This document shows positions 1 to 12,300 of a stretch of 64,000 nt of DNA, piece after piece. Under the pieces are notes generated by a model. It made no database searches. It was not told where the DNA came from and saw nothing but the letters and a program-made list of their open reading frames with translations. Position 1 is the stretch's first letter; each line of letters begins with the position of its first letter. The translations under genes were made by a program, and so were the position numbers. The stretch spans positions 124,001-188,000 of the forward strand of contig SADC01000039.1 of the NCBI GenBank assembly GCA_004194705.1, read 5' to 3'. This DNA comes from Ditylenchus dipsaci (taxonomy: Eukaryota > Nematoda > Chromadorea > Rhabditida > Anguinidae).

Positions 1-562
1 ATCGTCGGAGCAAGAAAGAACTTCATCGGCATTTAACCAATCCACACCTAATTATGTATATATAATTCTACAGTACTTGCAAATATTTTTTAATTTTTGA
101 GACAAATGAAATTTTTAGAAAATACAGAAGAAACCAACCTAATACTGCTTCAGTATGCTGGTTAGACAGGGAGGGATTAGAAGCATCGGTAGATATTCTA
201 GAGTTGTCTCCCAACTTTTGTAGTTTTAGTTTCATTTTAAACCAAATCTATCTGAAAATAAAATGCATATAGAAAAATACAAAAAAAATTCATATGGATA
301 GTTGACAGAGAACATCACCATATTTTTAAATTAATAAATAGTAATAATAGGCGCGAGAGTAACTTTGAGTCAATGCCTAAAGTAAGGATTTATTGAGGGA
401 CAGTTGCCATCTCTGGCCATAAAAATTAAATCTTTTTAGATGTTCGAGTATAGTTAAACTATCCAAAAAATATTCTGAACAAAACCACTCGAGCTTCGTA
501 CGCCTTCCGAAAATACCGGAGTTCAGACTGACTAAACTAATTTTGGCCAAGTCTTAGCTTAG
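1..562. other. non-coding, no feature seen
   Basis: AT-rich sequence with no convincing exon, RNA gene or element boundary. It precedes the first palindromic element. Confidence 0.4.
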
Positions 563-845
563 AGGACCATACGTGCTGATGACAATGTGAATTTGGCAAA
601 TTCAAATGAGAATTTTTTTTAAACCTTTTATGTACTAACATAAATTATCGAAAATAACAGAGCAGACGGTGGAATCGAACCCGACACCACACAACGCTAC
701 TATACCACTAAGCCTTAGGCTAGGCCACTAATACGAGGCTTCATTTTTTATTTTAATATACCAACAATACATAATTCAAAAAGTATTTTTAAAATAAAAA
801 AGTGTCGCGCGTGCATTTGAATTTGCCAAATTTTCATTGTTGACC
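563..845. mobile_element. palindromic element with tRNA-like centre
   Basis: The left arm starts AGGACCATACGTGCTGATGA and runs into AATTTGGCAAATTCAAATG. The right arm is its inverse (about 800-845) and lacks the last bases. The same arms with a better preserved end occur at 28931-29267. The centre (661-729) carries a tRNA-like module on the minus strand. The related copies are TTAA-flanked, which suggests a piggyBac- or Kolobok-type non-autonomous element; that assignment is inference. Confidence 0.6.
661..729 (-). ncRNA. tRNA-like module (Pol III A and B boxes)
   Basis: On the minus strand a B-box match GGTTCGATTCC (671-681) lies downstream of an A-box-like TGGTATAGTAGC. Spacing is that of a tRNA gene, but I cannot fold a full cloverleaf, so this is more likely a tRNA-derived core than a working tRNA. 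Confidence 0.45.
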
Positions 846-1029
846 TTCTGGCTGAAATATTAGCGTCAGAATCCCGTTCTTGAAAAAAAATGCTGATTGT
901 GCAGTAAACTGTGAATAACAAACTATATAATTTTCATTGCATAAAGAAGATCCCTACTTTCCGGTTTGGTATACCTCACCATGCCAAACGCCTCATCCTA
1001 AATTCCTCTCAGTTCCTCAGATTCCAATA

Positions 1030-1199
1030 CAGTCAAACCTCGATAAGCCGACACCCCAGGTACCGAACTCAGGGTGTCGGCTTATCGAGGTGTTGTTTTC
1101 CTTGAAGTGTCGAGTACCTGGCCAAATCAGGTGTCGACAAGGTGTCGGCTTATCGAGGGTGTCGGCTTATCGGGGTGTCGGCTTATCGAGGTTCGACTG
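1030..1199. mobile_element. TA-flanked palindromic MITE, word GCCGACAC
   Basis: It starts CAGTCAAACCTCGATAAG and ends CTTATCGAGGTTCGACTG, with TA on both sides. Inside, the phrase GTGTCGGCTTATCGAG is repeated several times. The terminus resembles pogo/Tigger-type elements. No coding capacity. Confidence 0.75.
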
Positions 1200-1239
1200 T
1201 AAAACAATCTAACATTATTTAATCCTTAAAAATCGGTTC

Positions 1240-2692
1240 TGGTAAACAATCAGGTTTCAAAGTATGCCTCGGTCCCCCCTGTTTTTTTTGCAAAGAATAG
1301 CTTGGACCCCCTGTTCATTATACAGTCCACTCTCGATACAGTGTAGTGCGCGGGGACTGGAAAAATATACACTGTATCGAGAGTTACACTATATCGAGAG
1401 TACACTATATCGAAGGTTTCCCAACAAAGCAGTCAATGTTGTACACTATATCGAGAGTTTTCGCCTTAATGACCTGAACCCCAAATCAAAAGATATTTTA
1501 TTCGACAAAAATAATAATGGTACCATGTGAGAAATGAATTAAAGGTTAGACGAGAAGTAACTGGTCATTTTTGATGTACATTTATGGCTTGTTCACGTTG
1601 TTCGAGTTAGTGTTAGAGTTCGAGTTCGGGTAAGAGGTGTTCATGTACTCAAAATCCGAACTCTTACTATAACTCGAAGGTGTTCACGTACATCGAGTTA
1701 GAGTTCGAGGTCGCGCTTGAACGTGCTTATGTATATAGCTCAGATGGCTCAGAATTTCGCCCCTGAGCGGTCAAAAGCCACTAAAAGTTAGTTTTCAGGC
1801 TGTTTACTACAAGGGAATCCGAGTTATATGCATCATCACCTTCAAATTCGACCTTGAACTCTAGGTACATGAACACCCTCGAGTTAGAGTTCGAGTTAGG
1901 ATCAGAGGTGTTCACGTAATCAAAAACCCGAACTCTAACTCGAACTCTGACTCGAACAACGTAAACAAGCCATTACATTATCATGTTTCTGTTTTTCGCC
2001 TCTCTTCGTAAAAATATTCTTCTGGTGCATCGGCAAAACTAAGCACCGCATGATCATCAGAATGCTGTTTTGTATAATGACTGGTAATCAAACGCTCTAT
2101 AAGCTTTCAACCGTCTCTTAATTGTTTCACCTTCACTGCTCTTCACTACATTTCTTTTCGGTTCTTTCAACCTCGGCATAAAAGATCCAAGAATTCAATT
2201 GTAGCTCATCGTACCCTCTTATTAATGAATTTGGCGCTTTTATTTTTGGCAACTTCCATTACTGATTTCTTCTAGTTCAAAGTAATCAAACCTCACTCTT
2301 TTTCAGTACTTATAGCTCAATTTGCACAAAAAACGGATAAATTTACATTTTAGAGACAGCAATTTCAATAAAATTAGAAAATATACACTTTATCGAGAGC
2401 TGTTTTCTTTGTCGGGACCGCAAAAAATCTACACTATATCGAGAGTTATACTGTATCGAGAGTGCACTATATCGAAGGTATGGTTCCTTATGTTTTTAAA
2501 TTAACCAACCAAGTCGTAAAAAACATACACTGTATCGAGAGTTACACTATATCGAGAGTGCACTATATCGAGAGTAGACTGTAGTGATTGTAACACTGTG
2601 ATTATGGTGAGCATGTTTACTTTACACGATCACCTTAAAAACAATGTAGGGGACCAAGGCATATTTTGGGAACTGATTGTTTACTAGCGCCG
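1240..2692. mobile_element. outer inverted-repeat element enclosing another MITE
   Basis: About 1240-1280 reads GTAAACAATCAGGTTTCAAA followed by GTATGCCTCGGTCCCC. The inverse lies at about 2650-2692 (GGGGACCAAGGCATA ... TGATTGTTTAC). A further direct copy of AACAATCTAACATTATTTAA sits just outside each side (1202 and 2710), so the boundaries are uncertain. The element at 1322-2582 is nested inside it. Confidence 0.5.
1322..2582. mobile_element. TA-flanked MITE, word ACACTATATCGAGAG, with internal fold-back
   Basis: The left end is CAGTCCACTCTCGATACA and the right end TATCGAGAGTAGACTG, both next to TA. ACACTRTATCGAGAGT is repeated near both ends (1369-1460 and 2383-2575). The middle (about 1583-1975) is another palindrome built from GAGTTAGAGTTCGAG and its inverse, with arms beginning TGGCTTGTTCACGTTGTTCG. 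Confidence 0.6.
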
Positions 2693-3316
2693 TACCTCGA
2701 TTCCTCTCAAACAATCTAACATTATTTAAACCTTAAAAATCCATCTAAACCTGGAATTATCAACCAACCTTTGCCTAGCAACCATTAACCGTAGTATACT
2801 TACCAAATACAACCCAAGAGGCCCGAAAACCGAATTCCCATCGATCTTTGTCCTGCACAGAACCACATTTTGGCATACAAACACAAATTTAGAGCAATTT
2901 TATGGCATTTTGCGGTCTAACTGAACAAAAAGGGCCATACTAAAAGGTTATTGAATTTCTGTTATGTCTACTTTTTGCTCTCTTTGCCCCCTTTCACCTT
3001 CAAGGGTGGTCTGCAGCCTTCCTGCTTTTGCCCTGGAAAGCCCTGGAATTGTTTAAAAAAATAGTGTCTTTTTTCTTCAAATGCCTGCCGGCTTGCGATA
3101 ATAAGCAACTCCATCTTGCTGCCCACCTATATATTTAATGGCTGAAAAAAGATGTTTTTGTGATAGCTTGAAGGTTTTTCTGGGAGCTGGAGCATAACTA
3201 ATAATTATTATTTCTCACTTTTCGCCCTTTTCAGTGTGCGTGACTACTTTTACGCTATATTTATTCAAAAAAAAATTAGTAATTTTTTATGCGTTTAATT
3301 AAATTGTCTTTTATAG

Positions 3317-6300
3317 AATATGGACTTCAACTTCAAAAAACTAGCCAATGATGCCAGCGGGTTCTTTAACCGAGCAAAACAGGTAAGACCTTTTTGGTCC
3401 AAACACTTTGCCCCTAGTCCCTCGATTGCACTATTTTCGTTGCAAATGGTTCAAAAAACTGCTTATTTACACTTTTAAACACTTTTCATGCAAAAATATT
3501 GTTGGTTAAAAAAGTTTAAAATGAAATGTGCCTCAGTCCCCAAGCTGAATCTGCCGCTGGGGGTAAAGTGTAATTCATTCCGATATGATACCTGAAAATA
3601 CAACTGGATTTAAAATTCAAATACTTTTTTTCGATTTAAAACTCTTTCATTAAGTTGACTGAAGAAACATTTCTGAAAGCGGAGAAAACAGAGTTAGACG
3701 TTCACTTTGAGAGTCTTTTACAAAGAGCTGACAAAACTGATGAACACACCAAAAAATTATTAGCATGCTTGGAAAGTTATTTACAACCCAACCCAAGTAA
3801 GTTTTTTTAAGTTGTGAATATAAAAAATTGACTACATATTTGTGCTATAATTTCAGCATTGAGAATGGAAAATGTGTTTTACGAAAAGCTAGAGTTGAAA
3901 AAAGAAGATTCACGTACTAACAATTTGGAACATCTAGGACAGGCAAGCTTTGTAAAAAACTCGAATATTCTAAAGGTAACCCCGTTTCAGGCAATGTTGG
4001 ATGCTGGAAACGAGTAAAAAATTTTTCACCTTTACTCAATATTTCTATTTATATTTTATTTAGATTTGGTCCTAGTACTCCTTATGGTAAGGAACGCTGC
4101 GGGAAAATTGTATTTTTTCCAGCTGTAGAATTAATTTCCGTTTTTGGAAATTGTAGAGACACACACATTCATTGACAAAATAACTTACTACAAAAAACAG
4201 TTAACTCTACAGTCAGCTGTTAAATTAGATTCAAATCGAAATTCGATATATAGTTATCTATACAGTTGGCAAATCATCTCCGTAAATCTCTTGAAACCCC
4301 TTTTTATATTCTTTTAATGTCAAGAAATTCAAGGCAACCTGTAAATGTTAGGTTGATCACAAAGAGTTCTTATCCTTTATCCTGACTCCACCCAAATATA
4401 AGAAGGAAAAAACACAGAATTGAGCAAGCTTTTATTACCTGGGTCCAGTGTTTCCGAAAATAACCCCTACACTAACACCTACACCTACTATCTAACCATA
4501 CACCTACATTAACACCTAAAAACAAACAAATCATACACCTACACCTACACTTGAAACGAAACATACCCTACACCTACACTAACACCCTAAAACAAAACAT
4601 ACCCTACACTAACACCTACACTTGAAATGAAACATACCCTACACTAACACCTACACTTGAAATGAAACATACCCTACACCTACACCTACTGTTTGGCATA
4701 CTGTTAGATAAACAATAGTTAAGTGTTTATATAACTGTTTGCCATACTGTTTGCTTTTCAAACTGTTTGTTTGCCATACTGTTTGTTTTCCATACCAGGT
4801 AGACATATAGTACTGTGTCTTTTCTTTCTCTTTTCTTCTATGTTTACAATCTCTTCTTCTCCATCAACTCGAAAGCAAAAAAAGCAATCGAGATGTAGTT
4901 TGGGAAAAAAACGAGATACTTCTAAAACTATTGAGAAAAACTTTAAGGGTTACATTTTAATCTGATAACACTTCTTTATTAACATCTATCTTGAACACCA
5001 AAAAGCGGCTCAAAACAAATTCACATCCTCAACAAAGTAATTACAATAAACCATTAACTGAGAGTTTAAGAGATCAAACGAAGTTTTGTTTCTGTGATTA
5101 TTGGTGGCTAATCCAGCTTGAGAAAATATGCGTTCAATCGGTGAGCTAGTCGCTGGTATTGAAAGAACTTCCATGGCAAGCTGAGCAATTGGTTTGACTT
5201 CCTAAGAAGTAACAATCATTTTTGTCTAGTATGGCAGAAAATTACCGTTCCCAACAAGCTTTTCCAGTACTTCAAGGGATCAATCTTAGACTTTCCGTTC
5301 GGATTCATACTGACAACTCGACTGAGAACCTGTTGCAGCCAAGACTTTGCACCCGTGGGATCCCTATGCTTTCTGGCAAAATTCTGTTCTTCTGCCGTCT
5401 CCGCTAACAACTTATCAAGAGTGTCATTAAGAGATACAGCATTGGCCACTCCTGTTGACTCACTTACTTCAGTTTCTACTTGGACCTAAAAGTAGTTGTG
5501 AATAAAAAGATTCCCAGATAAGAAATTCACCAAATTCTGGATAGCAAAAAGAGCTGATTTGAAATCAACTTCGTTGAGACGGCATGCATTGTTTGGATCA
5601 AGGGCGGTAGCAATAAAATAGATGGGATCGAAGTCAGCGGAGTTGGAGTTCATCATGCGGTCAAATCGGCTGTTTAGTATAAGACGGAGAGTTTTGGCAG
5701 ATTCCATCGTAGCTGGATCCATCTGAAAACTCATGCATGATAATTAAAAACAAAAAGATGCCCAAAACCTGGAGCTTATCAACTGACTTATAGACTGCCT
5801 TCAGGTAACCATAGCAAGAGGAAATAGAAACATCCTTTTCAGTCTGTATTCTCCGGAGAATTTCCACAAATACTTTCATAAGGGTCTGAACACTGCGCAA
5901 AAACTTAAAGTGAAACGTTAAAACTTCAACTACTTCACCACTGAGTCATCTAACCTGTGAATCAGTTTTTGAAAGAAATTGCCAGTTTCTGGAGGCTGCG
6001 ATAGTTGAAAGGTCCTCTTCGACTTCCAAATACCTTTGAATAACAGCGATTTGTGATGCCCATCGTGTTTTACATCCACAAGTAATATTTTCCCTGTAGC
6101 ATCGGATAGTTCCTACAATACAACGAATTATTACGTATTCATCAGAATTCTTGACAAAAATTGCCTTTATTGCACTGTGAGACTTTCTACATTGGCTTAT
6201 AAGGTTGATCATTTTTTGGTAGCCACTATTTGGAAAGACATGCTGTTTAAATAGCTCCAAAATGACTAGCTGAATATCATGGGCAAAGCATTTAACGCGC

Positions 6301-9300
6301 AATGGGAACGCAGATCTGAAAATTTCAAAATAGAGAGCCTTACACGCACACAGTGAAGTGTATCTTACTGAATGAATAACTCTGCAGTACTGCAATCTAT
6401 GTTAACTTCATCTGTTTCCTCCATTTCTTCTTCATTGTTGTCTTCAAGATACTGAATCATCACTTCGACTAAAACTCAAGCTTTAGTATATTTCAGAACA
6501 CGGAAATAGCATCTTACCAGAACACACATCTCGAAATGCATTTGCCATATTGCTAGCTCCATCGGTAACCACTTTGAATAGATCTTTTATTGATAATCCA
6601 AAATCACTGAGAATTCGGTTCACTTCACGTCGAATTGAAGTTCCAGTATGGGATCCACTTAATTCACTCAGACCAAGAAAAAGACGGCGCAATATTGCGT
6701 TCTTATCACAAACATGAAGTGTTACGCCTAAAATTGATATATTTTTAGTGCTTATTTCCAATGAATGGATTCAGTACGTAACCTAGATAAGCATGCTTCA
6801 TGCTCTTATCTGTCCAAACGTCACATGTCAATGAACACCTTTGAGTAATGTTCTTAAGCTCTTCTTTAATCCTGCTTCTTATTTGTTCGCATCTGTTACC
6901 CAAGAGATTTTTGAGAGTCGAAAAGCTATTTGGCAACTATAAAAACGTTTAAGTAGAGCAAAACCATGATGTCCAGAAATTTACCTCATAATTTGGATTG
7001 AGAGCATAAAATAGCTGACGCATAAAAGGATGCAAGAGAATCCGGAGAGACATTGACGGAATAGATGTGACATTCGATAAAGCAAACTGAATTTTTTGAT
7101 GCCTAAAGAGAACATGTAAATCGAAACAGATGATCGCGTAACATGCCTCGAATCTGGCTCATCATTTTCACTAATTTCAAAGCTGGAGCGTATTCTTTTT
7201 GCTGGCAGGGACTTGTCAGTGTGCACACTTCTCCAATGACGTTCAACGACATTCTTATAACAGGAGAGATTCTAAGATTCAATAGGTCAAAAATTTATTT
7301 GCGTAACCTGGTATATACCTTTCCACATTCACTGCAACGGGCGGTTTGCTTTCCATCGCTATCTTGTTCCACTGTGAACTTTTCCCAAACTGCATCTCGG
7401 CGACGTTTCGGCGTTTCCTTGCCAATTGATGGAGACGAAGACATGTTTCTGAAAAAAATAACGTAAAGATACAAGAAAAATCTTGAAAAAAGGCACAGCA
7501 CTGTATGTGCAGAGAAGTTACCCTGTATAGCAAACAAACAGTATGTCAAACAAACAGTTCGAAAAGCAAACAGTATGGCAAACAGTTAGATAAACAGTTA
7601 ACTATTGTTTATCTAACAGTATGCCAAACAGTAGGTGTGGGGTATGTTTCATTTCAAGTGTAGGTGTTAGTGTAGGGTATGTTTTTTTTTAGGTGTTAGT
7701 GTAGGTGTAGGGTATGTTTCATTTGAAGTGTAGGTGTAGGTGTAGGGTATGTTTTAAGAGTAGGCATACTGTTGGGTAGGTGTAGGTGTAGGGGTTAGTT
7801 TCGGAAACACTGCCTGGGTCCTATTAAATGGGAGGGGGGAAAGCTACTAAGGATTGAAAAAGTGGCTTCCATGGCGCAGTGCGTAAGTGCTCGCGTTTTT
7901 TAGCCAAAATGGTGTTTTTTTGGTGTTGCAGGTTCAATCCCACGTAGCGGCACATTTTTTTTGGCTTGTTTGGCCAGTTTAGAGATAATTTGGGTCGCTG
8001 ATTCCGAATCTGGCGTTAAAAAGTCTAATTACCTATAAACTGGCCGAATAAGCCACAAAAAAATGTGCAACTACGTGGGATTGAACCTGCAACACCAAAA
8101 AACACGATTTTTGGCCAAAAAACGCGAGCACTTACGCACTGCGCCATGGAAACCACTTTTTCAAACCTAAATGGCTTCCCCACTTTAAATAAGCAAATCT
8201 TGCAGGTATACATGTTTACGTTATCCGAAGAATGTGATTGACTTGTTTATGCCAAAATTTAAGGAAAAGTTGAAGCACCAAAATTTGAGTGGGTTCGGGA
8301 TAAAGAATAAGAACCTCACAAAGTTTGTAGCCCACTCCAAATTACGACATGTCGTTCTAATTTTTGAACCGCAAAACTTTTTTGACTTCACGTCAAAAAT
8401 GCAATAAAAAGCAGTTTCCACCTCTAATTTTATCCTCAACCGTGTCGTTCTATTAGAACTTGTCGTGCAAATAGAGCATGTCGTTCTATTAGAAGCATTA
8501 CGGTGTTTATAACTCTGGCACTTGTTCACTTGGGTGGCGCATTATATAAAATATTCGTAAATCATGTTTAAATAACTCCTACGTGAATTTTGTATGCAAC
8601 GAAAACAACAAAAAAGCTGTTTTCTCATACTTTCTTTCAAACAAATCAAATTTTTGAAAAAAAAAAATTGACCAAAATCGACCAAAACTTGATTTGCCTT
8701 GGTCCTTCAAGGCGAAAACTCAAATTTAAGTGAAATTTTTTTAAATTGGTTTTTTTGTTGGAAAGTGTGAAAAACACTTTTGTATCGCTTAAATGGCCAT
8801 GTTCACCTGTTACAAATTTGTCCCCACCAAAAAAAATTCTCAAAAAAAAATAAATTCCAAAAAAATTTCCGAATCATTGATCTTCTGTACAAATTTTTCA
8901 ACTTGGTTTCTAACAAAACCATACCTAAAATTAATTTCTAGGCCTTGTTTTGTTAGAAACCAAGCTGAAAAATCTATACAGTAGTTCAAGTGTTAAAATG
9001 GCCATATCTCGAGATCCGATCATAAGTTCGCAGGTCTGCGAAAATCAAACTTACGCAGAATGAGCTGCTCTTCAAAATAAGCCCAAAAGAAAAAATTGTG
9101 AAAAAATTGAAGTAACAAAAGTTTTCATTGAGAGTTCCATAATTAGAGAATGTGTGTTTTGAACATAATTTGCAGAGTTTTATGAAATGCGACTTTTATT
9201 AGAACCAACCAAACCAAATTTTTCGTCCGTTATATGGAACTGTCCATTATTCAAGGGTCTGTTGTATCGAGCATCGACTGTACATAAGTATTGACCTTCA

Positions 9301-12300
9301 CATGGGAGTAAAATGTCGGCGTAAGTGGTCATTAAATTACAATTTTCCTTTTAGGCAGCGCTCTACTAAAAGTAGCCCAGACAGAGTTCAAGCTAGGTTC
9401 TTGTGAAAGGGAGTTCATCAGTAATTCCGCCAATAACACACTCCTGCCTATAAGACGATTTCTGGAAGGGGATATGAAGACTATACAGGTGGCTTTTAAA
9501 CAGTGTTACAAATCTCTAAATATCCTGAATTCAGAAAGAGCGAAAAATACTACAGGGTAAACGCCTGGATTTGGATGCTTGCAAAAGTCGATTAAAGAAA
9601 GCCAAAACGCTGGAAAGTCAAGCAAATGTGAGTTATTAAAACTGTTTAATGGTGAAAATAATGTGTTTTGAAGATAAAGGGTACAACTGGGTTGACTTTA
9701 GAACAGGTATTAGGTGTTGTAATCTTGTACAGTCGACGCTCGATACAACGTACGCTCGATATAACGTACGATTTTTCGTTTTTTGGCAAATACTTTTTAT
9801 TTTTTACTTTTTTTTAAAATTCTGAGGACACCCACCCCCTTAAAATTTTGTGCTTGACATTTCTGTCTTTTTAGAATTTTTCGTTCCCGAAAAAAATTTT
9901 GAGAAAATGCCCGAAAGTGATTATTTCGAGTTTCGGGCATTTTCTCAAAATTTTTTTCGGGAACGAAAAATTCTAAAAAGACAGAAATGTCAAGCACAAA
10001 ATTTTAAGGGGGGTGGGTGTCCTCAGAATTTTAAAAAAAAGTAAAAATAAAAAGTATTTGCCAAAAAACGAAAAATCGTACGTTATATCGAGCGTACGTT
10101 GTATCGAGCGTCGACTGTAGTAGTAAATATTGTAGTAGTGGTTGTCTATAAATGTGCATTTAGCAGTGAATTTTTTTTAAACTAAATTTTTTTGAATTTT
10201 AGGCTGAAGCAGATTTGAGAGTAGCCCAGGCTGAATTCGACAAACAAATTGAAATTACTAAACTTTTGCTAGAAGGCATCCAGACGGCCCATGTGAGTAT
10301 TTTTGTATGTTATTTAGTGCTTTTTAAGTACTGAGCTATGAAAAATGAATACAGTCGACGCTTTATATAAGATACTCCCCGAACTACCTAGGGTAAGACA
10401 CCTTTTTTAACCTCATTTCTGAAATGTTTTGCCAAATGTGATACGTCAGTCTAGTCAGAGATATCGCAAGAATTTTGATTTTGCCGATCGTTTTTGTGAA
10501 ACTATACGGTTTTCCCATTTTCGCTCTATTTATGGTCGTCCTTTCGCTCCATATAAGATACCCCAAATCTTAAAAAGGATAGAAAGGGTCTACAAAAAAG
10601 GTCTATTTTATATGGAGCGCTGCGGGTAAAAATGGTAAAACTATATAGTTTCTCAAAAACGATCGGCAAAATCAAAATTCTCGCGATATTTCCGACTAGA
10701 CTGACGAATCACATTTGGCAAAACATTTCAGAAATGAGGTTAAAAAAAGTGTTGGACACTAGGTGGGAACGAACTTGAAGGGGGCTATCTCATATAGAGC
10801 GTCGACTGTATTTTGACATGAAATTTCTGAGCTTCTCAATATCAAAAAATCGTAATAAATCACACAAAAATTACTCACTAGTATCTCAAAAAAGCCATTC
10901 AAATGAGGGAGACAAAATTTTTAGGTAGAAAGTTTTTACAAATATATTACGTTTATGGAGTCTAGCAGAAGAAATTTGTTCTGGGTGATTTTAGACCAGT
11001 ATTCCAAAAAAAAGTTGGGGCCAATTATCTATAGTGCATATTAAATTTCATAAAATTTTCATTGTTTATTTAACTGTAAAATTTTTGTTGCAGAACAATC
11101 TGAAATTTCAGAATAATCAGCTCAAACATCTTCGAGATTTTGTTGAAGCCCAAATGTCTTTTCTAGCCCAAGCCCACCAACACATGGCCGATCTGCAGCG
11201 AGAATTATCGGGGTAATAATATTATATTGCTAACTATACATATAGTAACTATCCTTCAAAACTTTGTGATTAGTGGTTCTGTCAAGTTTACGGTGTTTTT
11301 GTAGTATTTAGACCATTTGTGAGTGTAAGACATGAAGCTAGCAGCCAATCCAGATGCCTTTAAGGTGCACCATTCCAAAATACTCAATAGCCAGCCATTT
11401 ATTAACTACAAATAACGCGCAATATTTATTAACTTACTTTCCTTTACTGTGATTTATAATTTATTGAAGTGTTGTATATTGTAGTAAGATCGCCAAAATA
11501 GAGACTACCAAAATCAGCGCTTCTCGGGTTTAAATTCAGCAAATTAAGATTGACAACTAGTAAAATGAATTAAAAGTGCTGTTTTGGTCCGATTTTATTT
11601 TTTAACAAGTGAAGGCAAAATCCGCAAAACGGTGAGAAACACTTTCTAGCTTTCACTAGAGTCTGTGTGGGGTATTAGCTTGAACAAGAAAAATTTGCAA
11701 GATCGCCCTGATTTTCCTCAGTTTCTAAAAATATATATTTTATTTTGAGCTAAAGCTTCAAAATTACTTTTTAAGCAAATGAATTTATTTTTGACATATT
11801 TTTGACCCTGCTTGTATTTCCACCCCCTCTCCCCATCCAAATCAACTTTTTTTAAAAGTGCTTCCAAAAACCCTATTTCGACCTAAAATGTCCTCAGGAG
11901 TTCGAAAAAGGTAATATTCTTGAGTTCTGGTCTATGAAGATTGAGTTTTGGGCATTTTTAAATTTCAACTGTTTACCTGTTTTACCATGTTTTAAACAAG
12001 GGACTTGTCAAAAACCGACCAAGGTAAACCACCTATGCATGGTACCTAGAAGTCTTCCATATTAACTTTTTGCTCAATTTTTCTTACTAGACTAGACAAA
12101 AAGAGTATCTAAATGCATATTTGATCCAAAGTCTTGCTCGGGATTATGTAGAAGGTAAGTGCGCGCGCGCATCTCTGACCAACCAAGCCCTCTGCGTCCA
12201 TTTCCACTCTAATACAGCCCTAACCCTTTAAAATGGTCAAAATGGCTACTTTTGGTGGTTCAAAAACTTAATTTTTTTTGAACCAGAACTAAAAAAAATC

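Noticed and set aside
9797..10044. Matching 60-codon frames on both strands (MLDISVFLEFF)
   Set aside because: They arise because the two arms of a palindrome are near-identical.
12060..12154. Apparent endophilin-B linker exon ending in a good GTAAGT donor
   Set aside because: The sequence belongs to a dispersed repeat (same words at 44760 and 55790), and the exons at 11212 and 13123 join in phase without it.
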